Assembly: GCF_000003815.2 (NCBI RefSeq) | Contig: NC_049990.1 | Location: 16,487,742-16,551,741, forward strand | Reading direction: 5' to 3' | Source: Branchiostoma floridae | Lineage: Eukaryota; Chordata; Leptocardii; Amphioxiformes; Branchiostomatidae | DNA: 64,000 bases | Shown here: positions 1 to 11,242 of the stretch, in pieces | How positions within the stretch are numbered: position 1 is the first letter of the stretch | Layout of the letters: every line of letters begins with the position of its first letter | Translations under genes and position numbers: made by a program | The notes under the pieces: generated by a model | The model's database searches: none | What the model was told of the DNA's origin: nothing | What the model saw: the letters and a program-made list of their open reading frames with translations, nothing else

Positions 1-712
1 ACAAGCCTAAAACATAACCTTGCCATTCTGGCAAAGGTAATAAATATATCTACCTTCGAAACGCACTTTGAATACACACAAAGCTCGCTCCAGGCGCGTA
101 GGGAAACGCCAGGTCAAGGTTTCGGGTCAAAGTTCAAATCTGACCGGATATCTGTAATCCGCACTGAAGGCCTCGTTCCGGTATTACTCCGCGGGTGGGC
201 ACTCAGAAGTATTCCCTCCGAAATATGAATGGGGCCCCAAAATCGTGTAGACGATGAATTTCCTTTTATCGCTCCCATGTCATATCGAAGGATTTGAGAT
301 GAAAGGTTGTGTATTTCTGACAGGATCGGGTGGAAAAGTTTCGGCATTCGGCCGATTCTCGGACGTGAACGTTTGTTTGTCCTGAGTAATGTGGTCAGCG
401 GGTCACTGAAGGAAAGCCCCACTTTCTGGATAGTATTTATGTGCAGTTATAGATGTTATAAAAATCGATCCACCTGTCAGATTTTGGGGAATTTTTTTTT
501 TATTGAGTACTGGATAAGTGATTTTTCAATAGAAATTAAAACATCTCCAGTAGAGCTGTTTCTTTATTGGATTTTCGCCCATTAAAGTTGCATATTTAAG
601 CACTATTGTAAATAAGGCAACAAAAGTCCGGTATGAGGCTTTAAGGTTCCGGTTCGAATTGCGAAGTAATTCGTGAATATAAGACGCAAATCATAGTAAA
701 ACCCGAAAATAC
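1..712 (+). repeat. Left arm of ~710 bp inverted repeat (fold-back-like element)
   Basis: This segment is the reverse complement, with scattered differences, of about 10395-11116. For example it opens acaagcctaaaacataacc, and 11098-11116 reads ggttatgttttaggcttgt. The arm runs straight into the 206 bp satellite. The window starts inside the element, because the right arm is followed by a gtct-rich stretch whose counterpart would lie before base 1. The small ORFs inside are frame shadows with no family signature. Long inverted arms enclosing tandem repeats resemble fold-back type DNA transposons; the class is inferred. Confidence 0.85.
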
Positions 713-3700
713 GAATGAAGGCTCACCTGGGGGATAACCGCTAACCGCTAAGCGAACCCTTCGGTAACCGCAAAAAAGCGACCCCTTACGATCGGACTTC
801 CGAAATTTCAAACATAATGTGCGTTACTTTCAACACTTGAATATCAAAGTAAAACCCGTGGGCAAAAGGTAAAAAGTGATTTGAGTACCCAAAATTACTT
901 TGTAACTTTTCTACATACGAATGAAGGCTCACCTGGGGGATAACCGCTAACCGCTAAGCGAACCCTTCGGTAACCGCAAAAAAGTGACCCCTTACGATCG
1001 GACTTCCGAAATTTCAAACAAAATGTGCGTTACTTTCAACTCTTGAGTATCATAGTAAAACCCGTGGGCAAAAGGTAAAAAGTGATTTGAGTACCCAAAA
1101 TTACTTTGTAACTTTTCTACATACGAGTGAAGGCTCACCTGGGGGATAACCGCTAACCGCTAAGCGAACCCTTCGGTAACCGCAAAAAAGTGACCCCTTA
1201 CGATCGGACTTCCGAAATTTCAAACAAAATGTGCGTTACTTTCAACTCTTGAGTATCATAGTAAAACCCGTGGGCAAAAGGTAAAAAGTGATTTGAGTAC
1301 CCAAAATTACTTTGTAACTTTTCTACATACGAGTGAAGGCTCACCTGGGGGATAACCGCTAACCGCTAAGCGAACCCTTCGGTAACCGCAAAAAAGCGAC
1401 CCCTTACGATCGGACTTCCGAAATTTCAAACAAAATGTGCGTTACTTTCAACACTTGAATATCAAAGTAAAACCAGTGGGCAAAAGGTAAAAAGTGATTT
1501 GAGTACCCAAAATTACTTTGTAACTTTTCTACATACGAATGAAGGCTCACCTGGGGGATAACCGCTAACCGCTAAGCGAACCCTTCGGTAACCGCAAAAA
1601 AGCGACCCCTTACGATCGAACTTCCGAAATTTCAAACAAAATGTGCGTTACTTTCAACACTTGAATATCAAAGTAAAACCCGTGGGCAAAAGGTAAAAAG
1701 TGATTTGAGTACCCAAAATTACTTTGTAACTTTTCTACATACGAATGAAGGCTCACCTGGGGGTTAACCGCTAAGCGAACCCTTCGGTAACCGCAAAAAA
1801 GCAACCCCTTACGATCGGACTTCCGAAAATTCAAACAAAATGTGTGTTACTTTCAACACTTGAATATCATAGTAAAACCCTTGAGCAAAAGGTAAAAAGT
1901 GATTTGAGTACCCAAAATTACTTTGTAACTTTTCTACATACGAATAAAGGCTCACCTGGGGGATAACCGCTAACCGCTAAGCGAACCCTTCGGTAACCGC
2001 AAAAAGCGACGCCTTACGATCGGACTTCCGAAATTTCAAACAAAATGTGCGTTACTTTTAACACTTGAGTATCATAGTAAAACCCGTGGGCAAAAGGTAA
2101 AAAGTGATTTGAGTACCCAAAATTACTTTGTAACTTTTCTACATACGAGTGAAGGCTCACCTGGGGGATAACCGCTAACCGCTAAGCAAACCCTTCGGTA
2201 ACCGCAAAAAAGCGACCCCTTACGATTGGACTTCCGAAATTTCAAACAAAATGTGCGTTACTTTTAACACTTGAGTATCATAGTAAAACCCGTGGGCAAA
2301 AGGTAAAAAGTGATTTGAGTACCCAAAATTACTTTGTAACTTTTCTACATACGAATGAAGGCTCACCTGGGGGATAACCGCTAACCGCTAAGCGAACCCT
2401 TCGGTAACCGCAAAAAAGCGACCCCTTACGATCGGACTTCCGAAATTTCAAACATAATGTGCGTTACTTTCAACACTTGAATATCAAAGTAAAACCCGTG
2501 GGCAAAAGGTAAAAAGTGATTTGAGTACCCAAAATTACTTTGTAACTTTTCTACATACGAATGAAGGCTCACCTGGGGGATTACCGCTTACCGCTAAGCG
2601 AACCCTTCGGTAACCGCAAAAAAAGCGTCCCCTTACGATCGGACTTCCGAAATTTCAAAAAAAATGTGCGTTACTTTCAACACTTGAATATCAAAGTAAA
2701 ACCCGTGGGCAAAAGGTAAAAAGTGATTTTAGTACCCAAAATTACTTTGTAAGTTTTCTACATACGAATGAAGGCTCACCTGGGGGATAACCGCTAAGCG
2801 AACCCTTCGGTAACCGCAAAAAAGCGACCCCTTACGATCGGACTTCCGAAATTTCAAACAAAATGTGCGTTACTTTCAACATTTGAGTATCATAGTAAAA
2901 CCCGTGGGCAAAAGGTAAAAAGTGATTTGAGTACCCAAAATTACTTTGTAACTTTTCTACATACCAATGAAGGCTCACCTGGGGGATAACCGCTAACCGC
3001 TAAGCGAACCCTTCGGTAACCGCAAAAAAGCGACCCCTTACGATCGGACTTCCAAAATTTCAAACAAAATGTGCGTTACTTTCAACACTTGCGTATCATA
3101 GTAAAACCCGTGAGCAAAATGTAAAAAGTGATTTGAGTACCCAAAATTACTTTGTAACTTTTCTACATACGAATGAAGGCTCACCTGGGGGTTAACCGCT
3201 AAGCGAACCCTTCGGTAACCGCAAAAAAACAACCCCTTACGATCGGACTTCCGAAATTTCAAACAAAATGTGCGTTACTTTCAACACTTGAATATCATAG
3301 TAAAACCCTTGAACAAAAGGTTAAAAGTGATTTGAGTACCCAAAATTACTTTGTAACTTTTCTACATACGAATGAAGGCTCACCCAGGGGATAACCGCTA
3401 ACCGCTAAGCGAACCCTTCGGTAACCGCAAAAAAGCGACCCCTTACGATCGGACTTCCAAAATTTCAAACAAAATGTGCGTTACTTTCAACACTTGCGTA
3501 TCATAGTAAAACCCGTGAGCAAAATGTAAAAAGTGATTTGAGTACCCAAAATTACTTTGTAACTTTTCTACATACGAATGAAGGCTCACCTGGGGGTTAA
3601 CCGCTAAGCGAACCCTTCGGTAACCGCAAAAAAACAACCCCTTACGATCGGACTTCCGAAATTTCAAACAAAATGTGCGTTACTTTCAACACTTGAATAT

Positions 3701-4058
3701 CATAGTAAAACCCTTGAACAAAAGGTTAAAAGTGATTTGAGTACCCAAAATTACTTTGTAACTTTTCTACATACGAATGAAGGCTCACCTGGGGGATAGT
3801 CGCTAACCGCTAAGCGAACCCTTCGGTAACCGCAAAAAAGCGACCCCTTACGATCGGACTTCCGAAATTTCAAACAAAATGTGCGTTACTTTCAACACTT
3901 GAATATCAAAGTAAAAGCCCGTGGGCAAAAGGTAAAAAGTGATTTGAGTACCCAAAATTACTTTGTAACTTTTCTACATACGAATGAAGGCTCACCTGGG
4001 GGACAACCGCTAACCGCTAAGCGAACCCTTCGGTAACCGCAAAAAAGCGACCCCTTAC
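713..4058 (+). repeat. 206 bp satellite array, segment 1
   Basis: Head-to-tail monomers of 206 bp: the landmark gctcacctgg recurs at 721, 927, 1133 and 1339. Each monomer holds ataaccgctaaccgctaagc, aacccttcggtaaccgc, ccccttacgatcggac, tgtgcgttactttcaac and ctttgtaacttttctac. Some monomers lack one ataaccgcta unit. A two-monomer block of 405 bp recurs without change at about 3038 and 3443, so higher-order units exist. The repeated 74-residue ORFs on the minus strand are by-products of the repeat. Confidence 0.95.
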
Positions 4059-4924
4059 ATCTGCATCTGCATCTGCATCTGCATATATACCCCCAAATGA
4101 CCCCGCGAGGGGCAAAAGTAGGGGGGGGGGAGCTGAGGCTCCCGGGTTAGGGCGGGCAGGCCGCCTGCCTGGCACGGAAGTGCTCAACGTTGGGAGCGCT
4201 TACAACCGTGCCAGGCTGGGCATTCCACTCGGGAATTGTGCGTGGGAAAAAAGAGTGTTTGTAGATGTCGGTGCGTGCGAATATGTGTTGATATTTGAAG
4301 TCGTGACTACCCCGGGTGCGCCCTTGGGCAGGCTTCAGAATATTGCTGGCGTCTATGTTAATATTATTGTTGACTACTTTATAGAAAAAGGTGAGGCGGG
4401 CTTCCTCCTCCTTTCGGAGAGAGGGCGCCACTGCAGGTCTGAAAGCATTTGTGTCACGCTGCTAGTCTGCCGGTAGTCATTTAGGGTCACTCGGGCTGCC
4501 CTGCGCTGGACGGCCTCCACCGCCTGTATCCCTTTGTTGGTGTACGGGTCCCAGACGATGGCACTATATTCCAAGTGGGGCCGTACCAGCGCTTTGTAAC
4601 AAGTGGCCTTGACCCTAGATGGACAATGGGTCAAGTTGCGCCGAATGACTCCTAGGACCTTACCAGCTTTGCTAGTGGCGTGGTTGATATGGGTGTCCCA
4701 CCGCAAATCGTCGGACAGTTGTACTACAAGATAGGGGTGGGACTTAACACCGGTAAGGGCTTCTCCACAGAGGGAGTACTGAGTTATGATGGGGTGCTTT
4801 TTACGGGTGATATGGAGGATGTGACATTTAGAGGGGTTGAACGACATGAGCCAACGATTTTGCCATTCTGTTAGCGCATCGAGGTCAGACTGCAGCCCTT
4901 GTGCGTCAGAAGACTTGCTGATAG
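4059..4924 (-). mobile_element. 5'-truncated LINE insertion in satellite, copy 1
   Basis: The insertion breaks a satellite monomer. The target sequence cccttac is repeated on both sides (4052-4058 and 4925-4931), a 7 bp target-site duplication. On the minus strand the element carries the C-terminal part of a non-LTR retrotransposon ORF2 and ends in a gcagat hexamer tail. Such tails and this protein type suit the CR1/Rex/L2 end of the LINE tree. The same element recurs, shifted by 1285 bp, at 5344-6209. Confidence 0.85.
4147..4847 (-). pseudogene. LINE ORF2 C-terminal fragment, frameshifted
   Basis: Two overlapping minus-strand frames (4374-4847 and 4147-4431) together give the region downstream of the reverse transcriptase palm in CR1/Jockey-like ORF2 proteins. 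Visible landmarks are HPYLVVQLSDDLRWDTHIN, LVRPHLEYSAIVWDP, QRRAARVTLNDY and, in the second frame, FFPRTIPEWN. The reading moves between frames near 4400, so the fragment is broken. The palm motifs (YADD and GVPQGS) are absent because the element is 5'-truncated. It cannot encode an active enzyme. Confidence 0.85.
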
Positions 4925-5343
4925 CCCTTACGATCGGACTTCCGAAATTTCAAACAAAATGTGCGTTACTTTCAACACTTGAATATCATAGTAAAACCCG
5001 TGGGCAAAAGGTAAAAAGTGATTTGAGTACCTAAAATTACTTTGTAACTTTTCTACATACGAATGAACGCTCACCTGGGGGACAACCGCTAACCGCTAAG
5101 CGAACCCTTCGGTAACCGGAAAAAAGCGACCCCTTACGATCGAACTTCCAAAATTTCAAACAAAATGTGCGTTACTTTCAACACTTGAATATCATAGTAA
5201 AACCCGTGGGCAAAAGGTAAAAAGTGATTTGAGTACCCAAAATTACTTTGTAACTTTTCTACATACGAATGAAGGCTCACCTGGGGGACAACCGCTAACC
5301 GCTAAGCGAACCCTTCGGTAACCGCAAAAAAGCGACCCCTTAC
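4925..5343 (+). repeat. 206 bp satellite array, segment 2
   Basis: About two monomers of the same satellite between the two LINE copies. A private variant, gtacctaaaat at about 5027, recurs 1285 bp later at about 6312. This shows that monomers were copied together with the LINE. Confidence 0.9.
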
Positions 5344-6209
5344 ATCTGCATCTGCATCTGCATCTGCATATATACCCCCAAATGACCCCGCGAGGGGCAA
5401 AAGTAGGGGGGGGGGAGCTGAGGCTCCCGGGTTAGGGCGGGCAGGCCGCCTGCCTGGCACGGAAGTGCTCAACGTTGGGAGCGCTTACAACCGTGCCAGG
5501 CTGGGCATTCCACTCGGGAATTGTGCGTGGGAAAAAAGAGTGTTTGTAGATGTCGGTGCGTGCGAATATGTGTTGATATTTGAAGTCGTGACTACCCCGG
5601 GTGCGCCCTTGGGCAGGCTTCAGAATATTGCTGGCGTCTATGTTAATATTATTGTTGACTACTTTATAGAAAAAGGTGAGGCGGGCTTCCTCCTCCTTTC
5701 GGAGAGAGGGCGCCACTGCAGGTCTGAAAGCATTTGTGTCACGCTGCTAGTCTGCCGGTAGTCATTTAGGGTCACTCGGGCTGCCCTGCGCTGGACGGCC
5801 TCCACCGCCTGTATCCCTTTGTTGGTGTACGGGTCCCAGACGATGGCACTATATTCCAAGTGGGGCCGTACCAGCGCTTTGTAACAAGTGGCCTTGACCC
5901 TAGATGGACAATGGGTCAAGTTGCGCCGAATGACTCCTAGGACCTTACCAGCTTTGCTAGTGGCGTGGTTGATATGGGTGTCCCACCGCAAATCGTCGGA
6001 CAGTTGTACTACAAGATAGGGGTGGGACTTAACACCGGTAAGGGCTTCTCCACAGAGGGAGTACTGAGTTATGATGGGGTGCTTTTTACGGGTGATATGG
6101 AGGATGTGACATTTAGAGGGGTTGAACGACATGAGCCAACGATTTTGCCATTCTGTTAGCGCATCGAGGTCAGACTGCAGCCCTTGTGCGTCAGAAGACT
6201 TGCTGATAG
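5344..6209 (-). mobile_element. LINE insertion in satellite, copy 2 (segmental duplicate)
   Basis: I see no difference from 4059-4924, including the frameshift, the poly-G run and the hexamer tail. The identity continues into flanking satellite, from about 5215 to 6350 against 3930 to 5065. This copy therefore arose by duplication of a ~1.1 kb block of the array (offset 1285 bp), not by a second retrotransposition. An assembly error cannot be excluded from sequence alone. Confidence 0.85.
5432..6132 (-). pseudogene. LINE ORF2 C-terminal fragment, duplicate
   Basis: Carries the same two-frame protein fragment as 4147-4847, with the same frameshift. It is a relic that travelled with the duplicated satellite block. 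Confidence 0.85.
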
Positions 6210-8656
6210 CCCTTACGATCGGACTTCCGAAATTTCAAACAAAATGTGCGTTACTTTCAACACTTGAATATCATAGTAAAACCCGTGGGCAAAAGGTAAA
6301 AAGTGATTTGAGTACCTAAAATTACTTTGTAACTTTTCTACATACGAATGAAGGCTCACCTGGGGGATAACCGCTAACCGCTAAGCGACCCCTTCGGAAC
6401 CGCAAAAAAGCGACTTACGATCGGACTTCCGAAATTTCAAACAAAATGTGCGTTACTTTCAACACTTGAATATCATAGTAAAACCCTTGAACAAAAGGTT
6501 AAAAGTGATTTGAGTACCCAAAATTACTTTGTAACTTTTCTACATACGAATGAAGGCTCACCCAGGGGATAACCGCTAACCGCTAAGCGAACCCTTCGGT
6601 AACCGCAAAAAAGCGACCCCTTACGATCGGACTTCCAAAATTTCAAACAAAATGTGCGTTACTTTCAACACTTGCGTATCATAGTAAAACCCGTGAGCAA
6701 AATGTAAAAAGTGATTTGAGTACCCAAAATTACTTTGTAACTTTTCTACATACGAATGAAGGCTCACCTGGGGGTTAACCGCTAAGCGAACCCTTCGGTA
6801 ACCGCAAAAAAACAACCCCTTACGATCGGACTTCCGAAATTTCAAACAAAATGTGCGTTACTTTCAACACTTGAATATCATAGTAAAACCCTTGAACAAA
6901 AGGTTAAAAGTGATTTGAGTACCCAAAATTACTTTGTAACTTTTCTACATACGAATGAAGGCTCACCCAGGGGATAACCGCTAACCGCTAAGCGAACCCT
7001 TCGGTAACCGCAAAAAAGCGACCCCTTACGATCGGACTTCCAAAATTTCAAACAAAATGTGCGTTACTTTCAACACTTGAGTATCATAGTAAAACCCGTG
7101 GGCAAAATGTAAAAAGTGATTTGAGTACCAAAAATTACTTTGTAACTTTTCTACATACCAATGAAGGCTCACCTGGGGGATAACCGCTAACCGCTAGGCG
7201 AACCCTTCGGTAACCGCAAAAAAGCGACCCCTTACGATCGGACTTCCGAAATTTCAATAAAATGTGCGTTACTTTCAACACTTGAGTATCATAGTAAAAC
7301 CCGTGGGCAAAAGGTAAAAAGTGATTTGAGTACCCAAAATTACTTTGTAACTTTTCTACATACGAATGAAGGCTCACCTGGGGGATAACCGCTAACCGCT
7401 AAGCGAACCCTTCGGTAACCGCAAAAAAGCGACCCCTTACGATCGGACTTCCGAAATTTCAAACATAATGTGCGTTACTTTCAACACTTGAATATCAAAG
7501 TAAAACCCTTGGGCAAAAGGTAAAAAGTGATTTGAGTACCCAAAATTACTTTGTAACTTTTCTACATACGAATGAAGGCTCACCTGGGGGACAACCGCTA
7601 ACCGCTAAGCGAACCCTTCGGTAACCGCAAAAAAGCGACCCCTTACGATCGGACTTCCGAAATTTCAAACAAAATGTGCGTTACTTTCAACACTTGAATA
7701 TCATAGTAAAACCCTTGAGCAAAAGGTTAAAAGTGATTTGAGTACCCAAAATTACTTTGTAACTTTTCTACATACGAATGAAGGCTCACCCAGGGGATAA
7801 CCGCTAACCGCTAAGCGAACCCTTCGGTAACCGCAAAAAAGCGACCCCTTACGATCGGACTTCCAAAATTTCAAACAAAATGTGCGTTACTTTCAACACT
7901 TGAGTATCATAGTAAAACCCGTGGGCAAAATGTAAAAAGTGATTTGAGTACCCAAAATTACTTTGTAACTTTTCTACATACCAATGAAGGCTCACCTGGG
8001 GGATAACCGCTAACCGCTAGGCGAACCCTTTGGTAACCGCAAAAAAGCGACCCCTTACGATCGGACATCCGAAATTTCAAACAAAATTTGCGTTACTTTC
8101 AACACTTGAATATCAAAGTAAAACCAGTGGGCAAAAGGTAAAAAGTGATTTGAGTACCCAAAATTACTTTGTAACTTTTCTACATACGAATGAAGGCTCA
8201 CCTGGGGGATAACCGCTAACCGCTAAGCGAACCCTTCGGTAACCGCAAAAAAGCGACCCCTTACGATCGGACTTCCGAAATTTCAAACATAATGTGCGTT
8301 ACTTTCAACACTTGAATATCAAAGTAAAACCAGTGGGCAAAAGGTAAAAAGTGATTTGAGTAACCAAAATTACTTTGTAACTTTTCTACATACGAATGAA
8401 GGCTCACCTGGGGGATAACCGCTAATCGCTAAGCGAACCCTTCGGTAACCGCAAAAAAAGCGTCCCCTTACGATCGGACTTCCGAAATTTCAATAAAATG
8501 TGCGTTACTTTCAACACTTGAGTATCATAGTAAAACCCGCGGGCAAAAGGTAAAAAGTGATTTGAGTACCCAAAATTACTTTGTAACTTTTCTACATACG
8601 AATGAAGGCTCACCTGGGGGATAACCGCTAACCGCTAAGCGAACCCTTCGGTAACC
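6210..8656 (+). repeat. 206 bp satellite array, segment 3 with higher-order units
   Basis: About a dozen further monomers. The two-monomer higher-order unit seen at 3038 and 3443 appears again at about 6621, with the same private variants (cacccagggg, cttgcgtatc, gtgagcaaaatg, gttaaccgctaagc). A partial unit lies at about 7690-7900. The array ends at 8656, where a second LINE interrupts a monomer. Confidence 0.93.
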
Positions 8657-10034
8657 ACTTCACTTCACTTCACTTTATTTATTTTACGAGTAATTACATC
8701 TCAGGCCGGAAATCGGCCTGCTTTTCAAGTAATCCTGGACATAAAAGTACAAAGTACACATAGCACATATACAATACATAATAAAAATTATCCATTATCA
8801 AAGTCCAGACTACGGAGCATCAGCCAGATCAAGTTCTAATTCTCAATGAACTTCGTAAAAGTCCTGAGGCTGAGCAATTGCCGTTGCTTTAGCGGTAGTG
8901 AATTCCAGAGGAAAGGTCCGTAGGACTGTAGACTGTTTCGGAATGCAATGACTCTTGCTGGTGGACAGCAGAGTAGGTGAGGGTCGTAGTCCCTTAGACG
9001 TTTTACCTCTGACCGAGTAGGGCGTACACTCATTGTTGGTGGAGCCTCCCACTTGAACAAAGATGCCAAGTACGCCGGCGCCTTTCCACGAATTGTCTTA
9101 AAGACAGTAACAAGAGTCGTAATTTCTGTCCGTTTACGCACAGAGTCTATCCCTGCCTCTGGTCTCAAGTTGTCGACTGTCACGTGGTCTCGGAGTTTGT
9201 GTCCTGTGATGAGCCTTGCAGCCCTGTTTACCAGTCTATCCAGCTGTAACATAAGAGTTTTGTTGCCTTGTTCAAGGCTTGGTAGCCATGCTGTGGCGCA
9301 ATACTCCAGATGAGCCAGTAATAGTGTCTGATACATGGTTTTCAGCACTTCGTCCGTAACAAAGGCTCTGGCACGTCCCATTGCTCCAAGTCCGCTAAGA
9401 AGCTTCTTCGTGATTTTTTGTACAAGTGCTGCCCACCTGAGCGCTGGGTCAAGAGTAATGCCCAGGTAAGTGAACGAGTCAACTTGTTCGTAAACGTTCA
9501 CACCGTCTGTTATGTCGACGGTTGTCCCAGCATGCTTCAGTTTCTGAGGGAGCCCGAAGAGCATCGATTTGGTCTTGTCTGGGTGAAGCAGTAACCTGTT
9601 TTCACTTAACCATTTTACCACTCTCTTCATGTCCATAGAGACAGTCTCTTCACATACCTTCACGGAAACAGCAGAATAGTACAGGACCGTATCATCAGCA
9701 TACATGTGAATACTGCATTTTTGGATGACATTGGGTAAATCGTTAACATACAAACAGAATAATAGCGGACCTAGGATACTTCCCTGAGGTACCCCACAAG
9801 AGACCCGAGTTTTTGAAGAGTATTGACCCTGAAGACACGTGCACTGAAGGCGCTCAGAGAGGTAAGATGTAAACCATTTCATAGCGTCACTGTCGAAGCC
9901 AAACTTCTTGAGTTTACTTAACATAATCTCGTGGTTGACCGAATCGAACGCCTTCCTTAGGTCCAGAAATAGTGCCACTGTGACCTTGGAGCAGATGTAA
10001 TGTCCTCGACAACCTTCTGTACAGCCGTCGCAGC
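8657..10034 (-). mobile_element. 5'-truncated LINE with RT domain inserted in satellite
   Basis: The satellite reads up to ggtaacc at 8656 and resumes at accgcaaaa around 10035, so an acc microhomology or short duplication flanks the insertion. On the minus strand the element ends in a short aagtg repeat tail preceded by aataaa-like sequence and a ~180 bp 3'UTR. The body encodes reverse transcriptase. Confidence 0.85.
8836..10034 (-). pseudogene. LINE reverse transcriptase, partial
   Basis: About 390 codons are open on the minus strand. RT landmarks in order are LFLDLRKAFDSVNHEIML (first catalytic Asp), GVPQGSILGPLLF, MYADDTVLYY (catalytic Asp pair), KTKSMLFG, the thumb segment FTYLGITLDPALRW and the C-terminal NRAARLITG. 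The 5' half of the ORF (endonuclease and ORF1) is missing. Near 9985 the start of the palm lies in a different frame (AVQKVVEDITSA), so there is a frameshift close to the truncated 5' end. Family knowledge places this among CR1/Jockey-like LINEs. It encodes no active element. Confidence 0.9.
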
Positions 10035-10394
10035 ACCGCAAAAAAGCGACCCCTTACGATCGGACTTTCAAACATAATGTGCGTTACTTTCAACACTTGA
10101 ATATCAAAGTAAAACCCGTGGGTCGCTTTTTTGCGGTTACCGAAGGGTTCGCTTAGCGGTTAGCGGTTATCCCCCAGGTGAGCCTTCATTCGTATGTAGA
10201 AAAGTTACAAAGTAATTTTGGGTACTCAAATCACTTTTTACCTTTTGCCCACGGGTTTTACTATGATACTCAAGTGTTGAAAGTAACGCACATTTTGTTT
10301 GAAATTTCGGAAGTCCGATCGTAAGGGGTCGCTTTTTTGCGGTTACCGAAGGGTTCGCTTAGCGGTTAGCGGTTATCCCCCAGGTGAGCTATCA
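10035..10394. repeat. Satellite orientation switch, end of array
   Basis: From 10035 to about 10121 a truncated monomer runs in array orientation. At about 10122 the sequence flips: tcgcttttttgcggttaccg and onward is the reverse complement of the monomer, repeated again from about 10330. This is the inner edge of the fold-back structure: the tandem array belongs to the left side, while only one to two inverted monomers remain on the right. Confidence 0.85.
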
Positions 10395-11116
10395 TTCGTA
10401 TTTTCGGGTTTTACTATGATTTGCGTCTTATATTCACGGATTACTTCGCAATTCGAACCGGAACCTTAAGGCCTCATACCGGACTTTTGTTGCCTCATTT
10501 ACAATAGTGCTTAAATATGCAACTTTAATGGGCGAAAATCCAATAAAGAAACAGTTCTACTGGAGATGTTTTAATTTCTATTGAAAAAGCACTTATCCAG
10601 TACTCAATAAAAAAAAATTCCCCAAAATCTGACCGGTGGATCGATTTTTATTACATCTATAGCTGCACATAAATACTATCCAGAAAGTGGGGCTTTCCTT
10701 CAGTGACCCGCTGACCACATTACTCAGGACAAACAAACGTACACGTCAGAGAATCGCCCGAATGCCGAAACATTTCCACCCGATCCTGTCAGAAATACAC
10801 AACCTTTTATCTCAAATCCTTCGATATGACATGGGAGCGATATAAGGCAATTTATCGTCTACATAAACACGCGATTTTGGGGCCCCATTCATATTTCGGA
10901 GGGAATACTTCTGAGTGCCCACCCGCGGAGTAATACCGGAACGAGGCCTTCAGTGCGGATTACAGATATCCGGTCAGATTTGAACTTTGACCCGAAACCT
11001 TGACCTGGCGTTTTCCTATGCGCCTGGAGCGAGCTTTGTGCGTATTCAAAGTGCGTTTCGAAGGTAGATATATTTATTACCTTTGCCAGAATGGCAAGGT
11101 TATGTTTTAGGCTTGT
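10395..11116 (-). repeat. Right arm of ~710 bp inverted repeat
   Basis: Reverse complement of 1-712, ending with ggttatgttttaggcttgt. Small differences between the arms (for example around 10735-10755 and 10840-10870) show they have diverged. The arm is followed directly by a gtct-rich run. Confidence 0.85.
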
Positions 11117-11242
11117 ACGTCTGTCTGTCTGTCTGTCTTTCTGTCTTTCTGTCTGTCTGTCTGTGAACAGCATCACTCGAAAAGCGCCTTTGATTGATCC
11201 TGATGATATTTGGTAGGTGGATATAGGGGTCGTAATCCCCAT
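11117..11242. repeat. gtct/gtctttct microsatellite and element tail
   Basis: Runs of gtct from about 11121 to 11163 are followed by sequence with gatgatatttggtaggtgg. The same arrangement (gtct-rich run, then gatatttggtatgtggg) occurs at 17060-17180 in a different element. It is therefore probably the outer part of the fold-back element and shared by related elements. Confidence 0.6.

Noticed and set aside
713-4058. Regular repeats that might suggest a CRISPR array
   Set aside because: The whole 206 bp unit repeats, with no unique spacers, and the context is eukaryotic.
1610-8613. Series of 60-80 codon minus- and plus-strand ORFs of nearly identical sequence
   Set aside because: They follow the 206 bp satellite period, have no start context or family motif, and vary with monomer indels.
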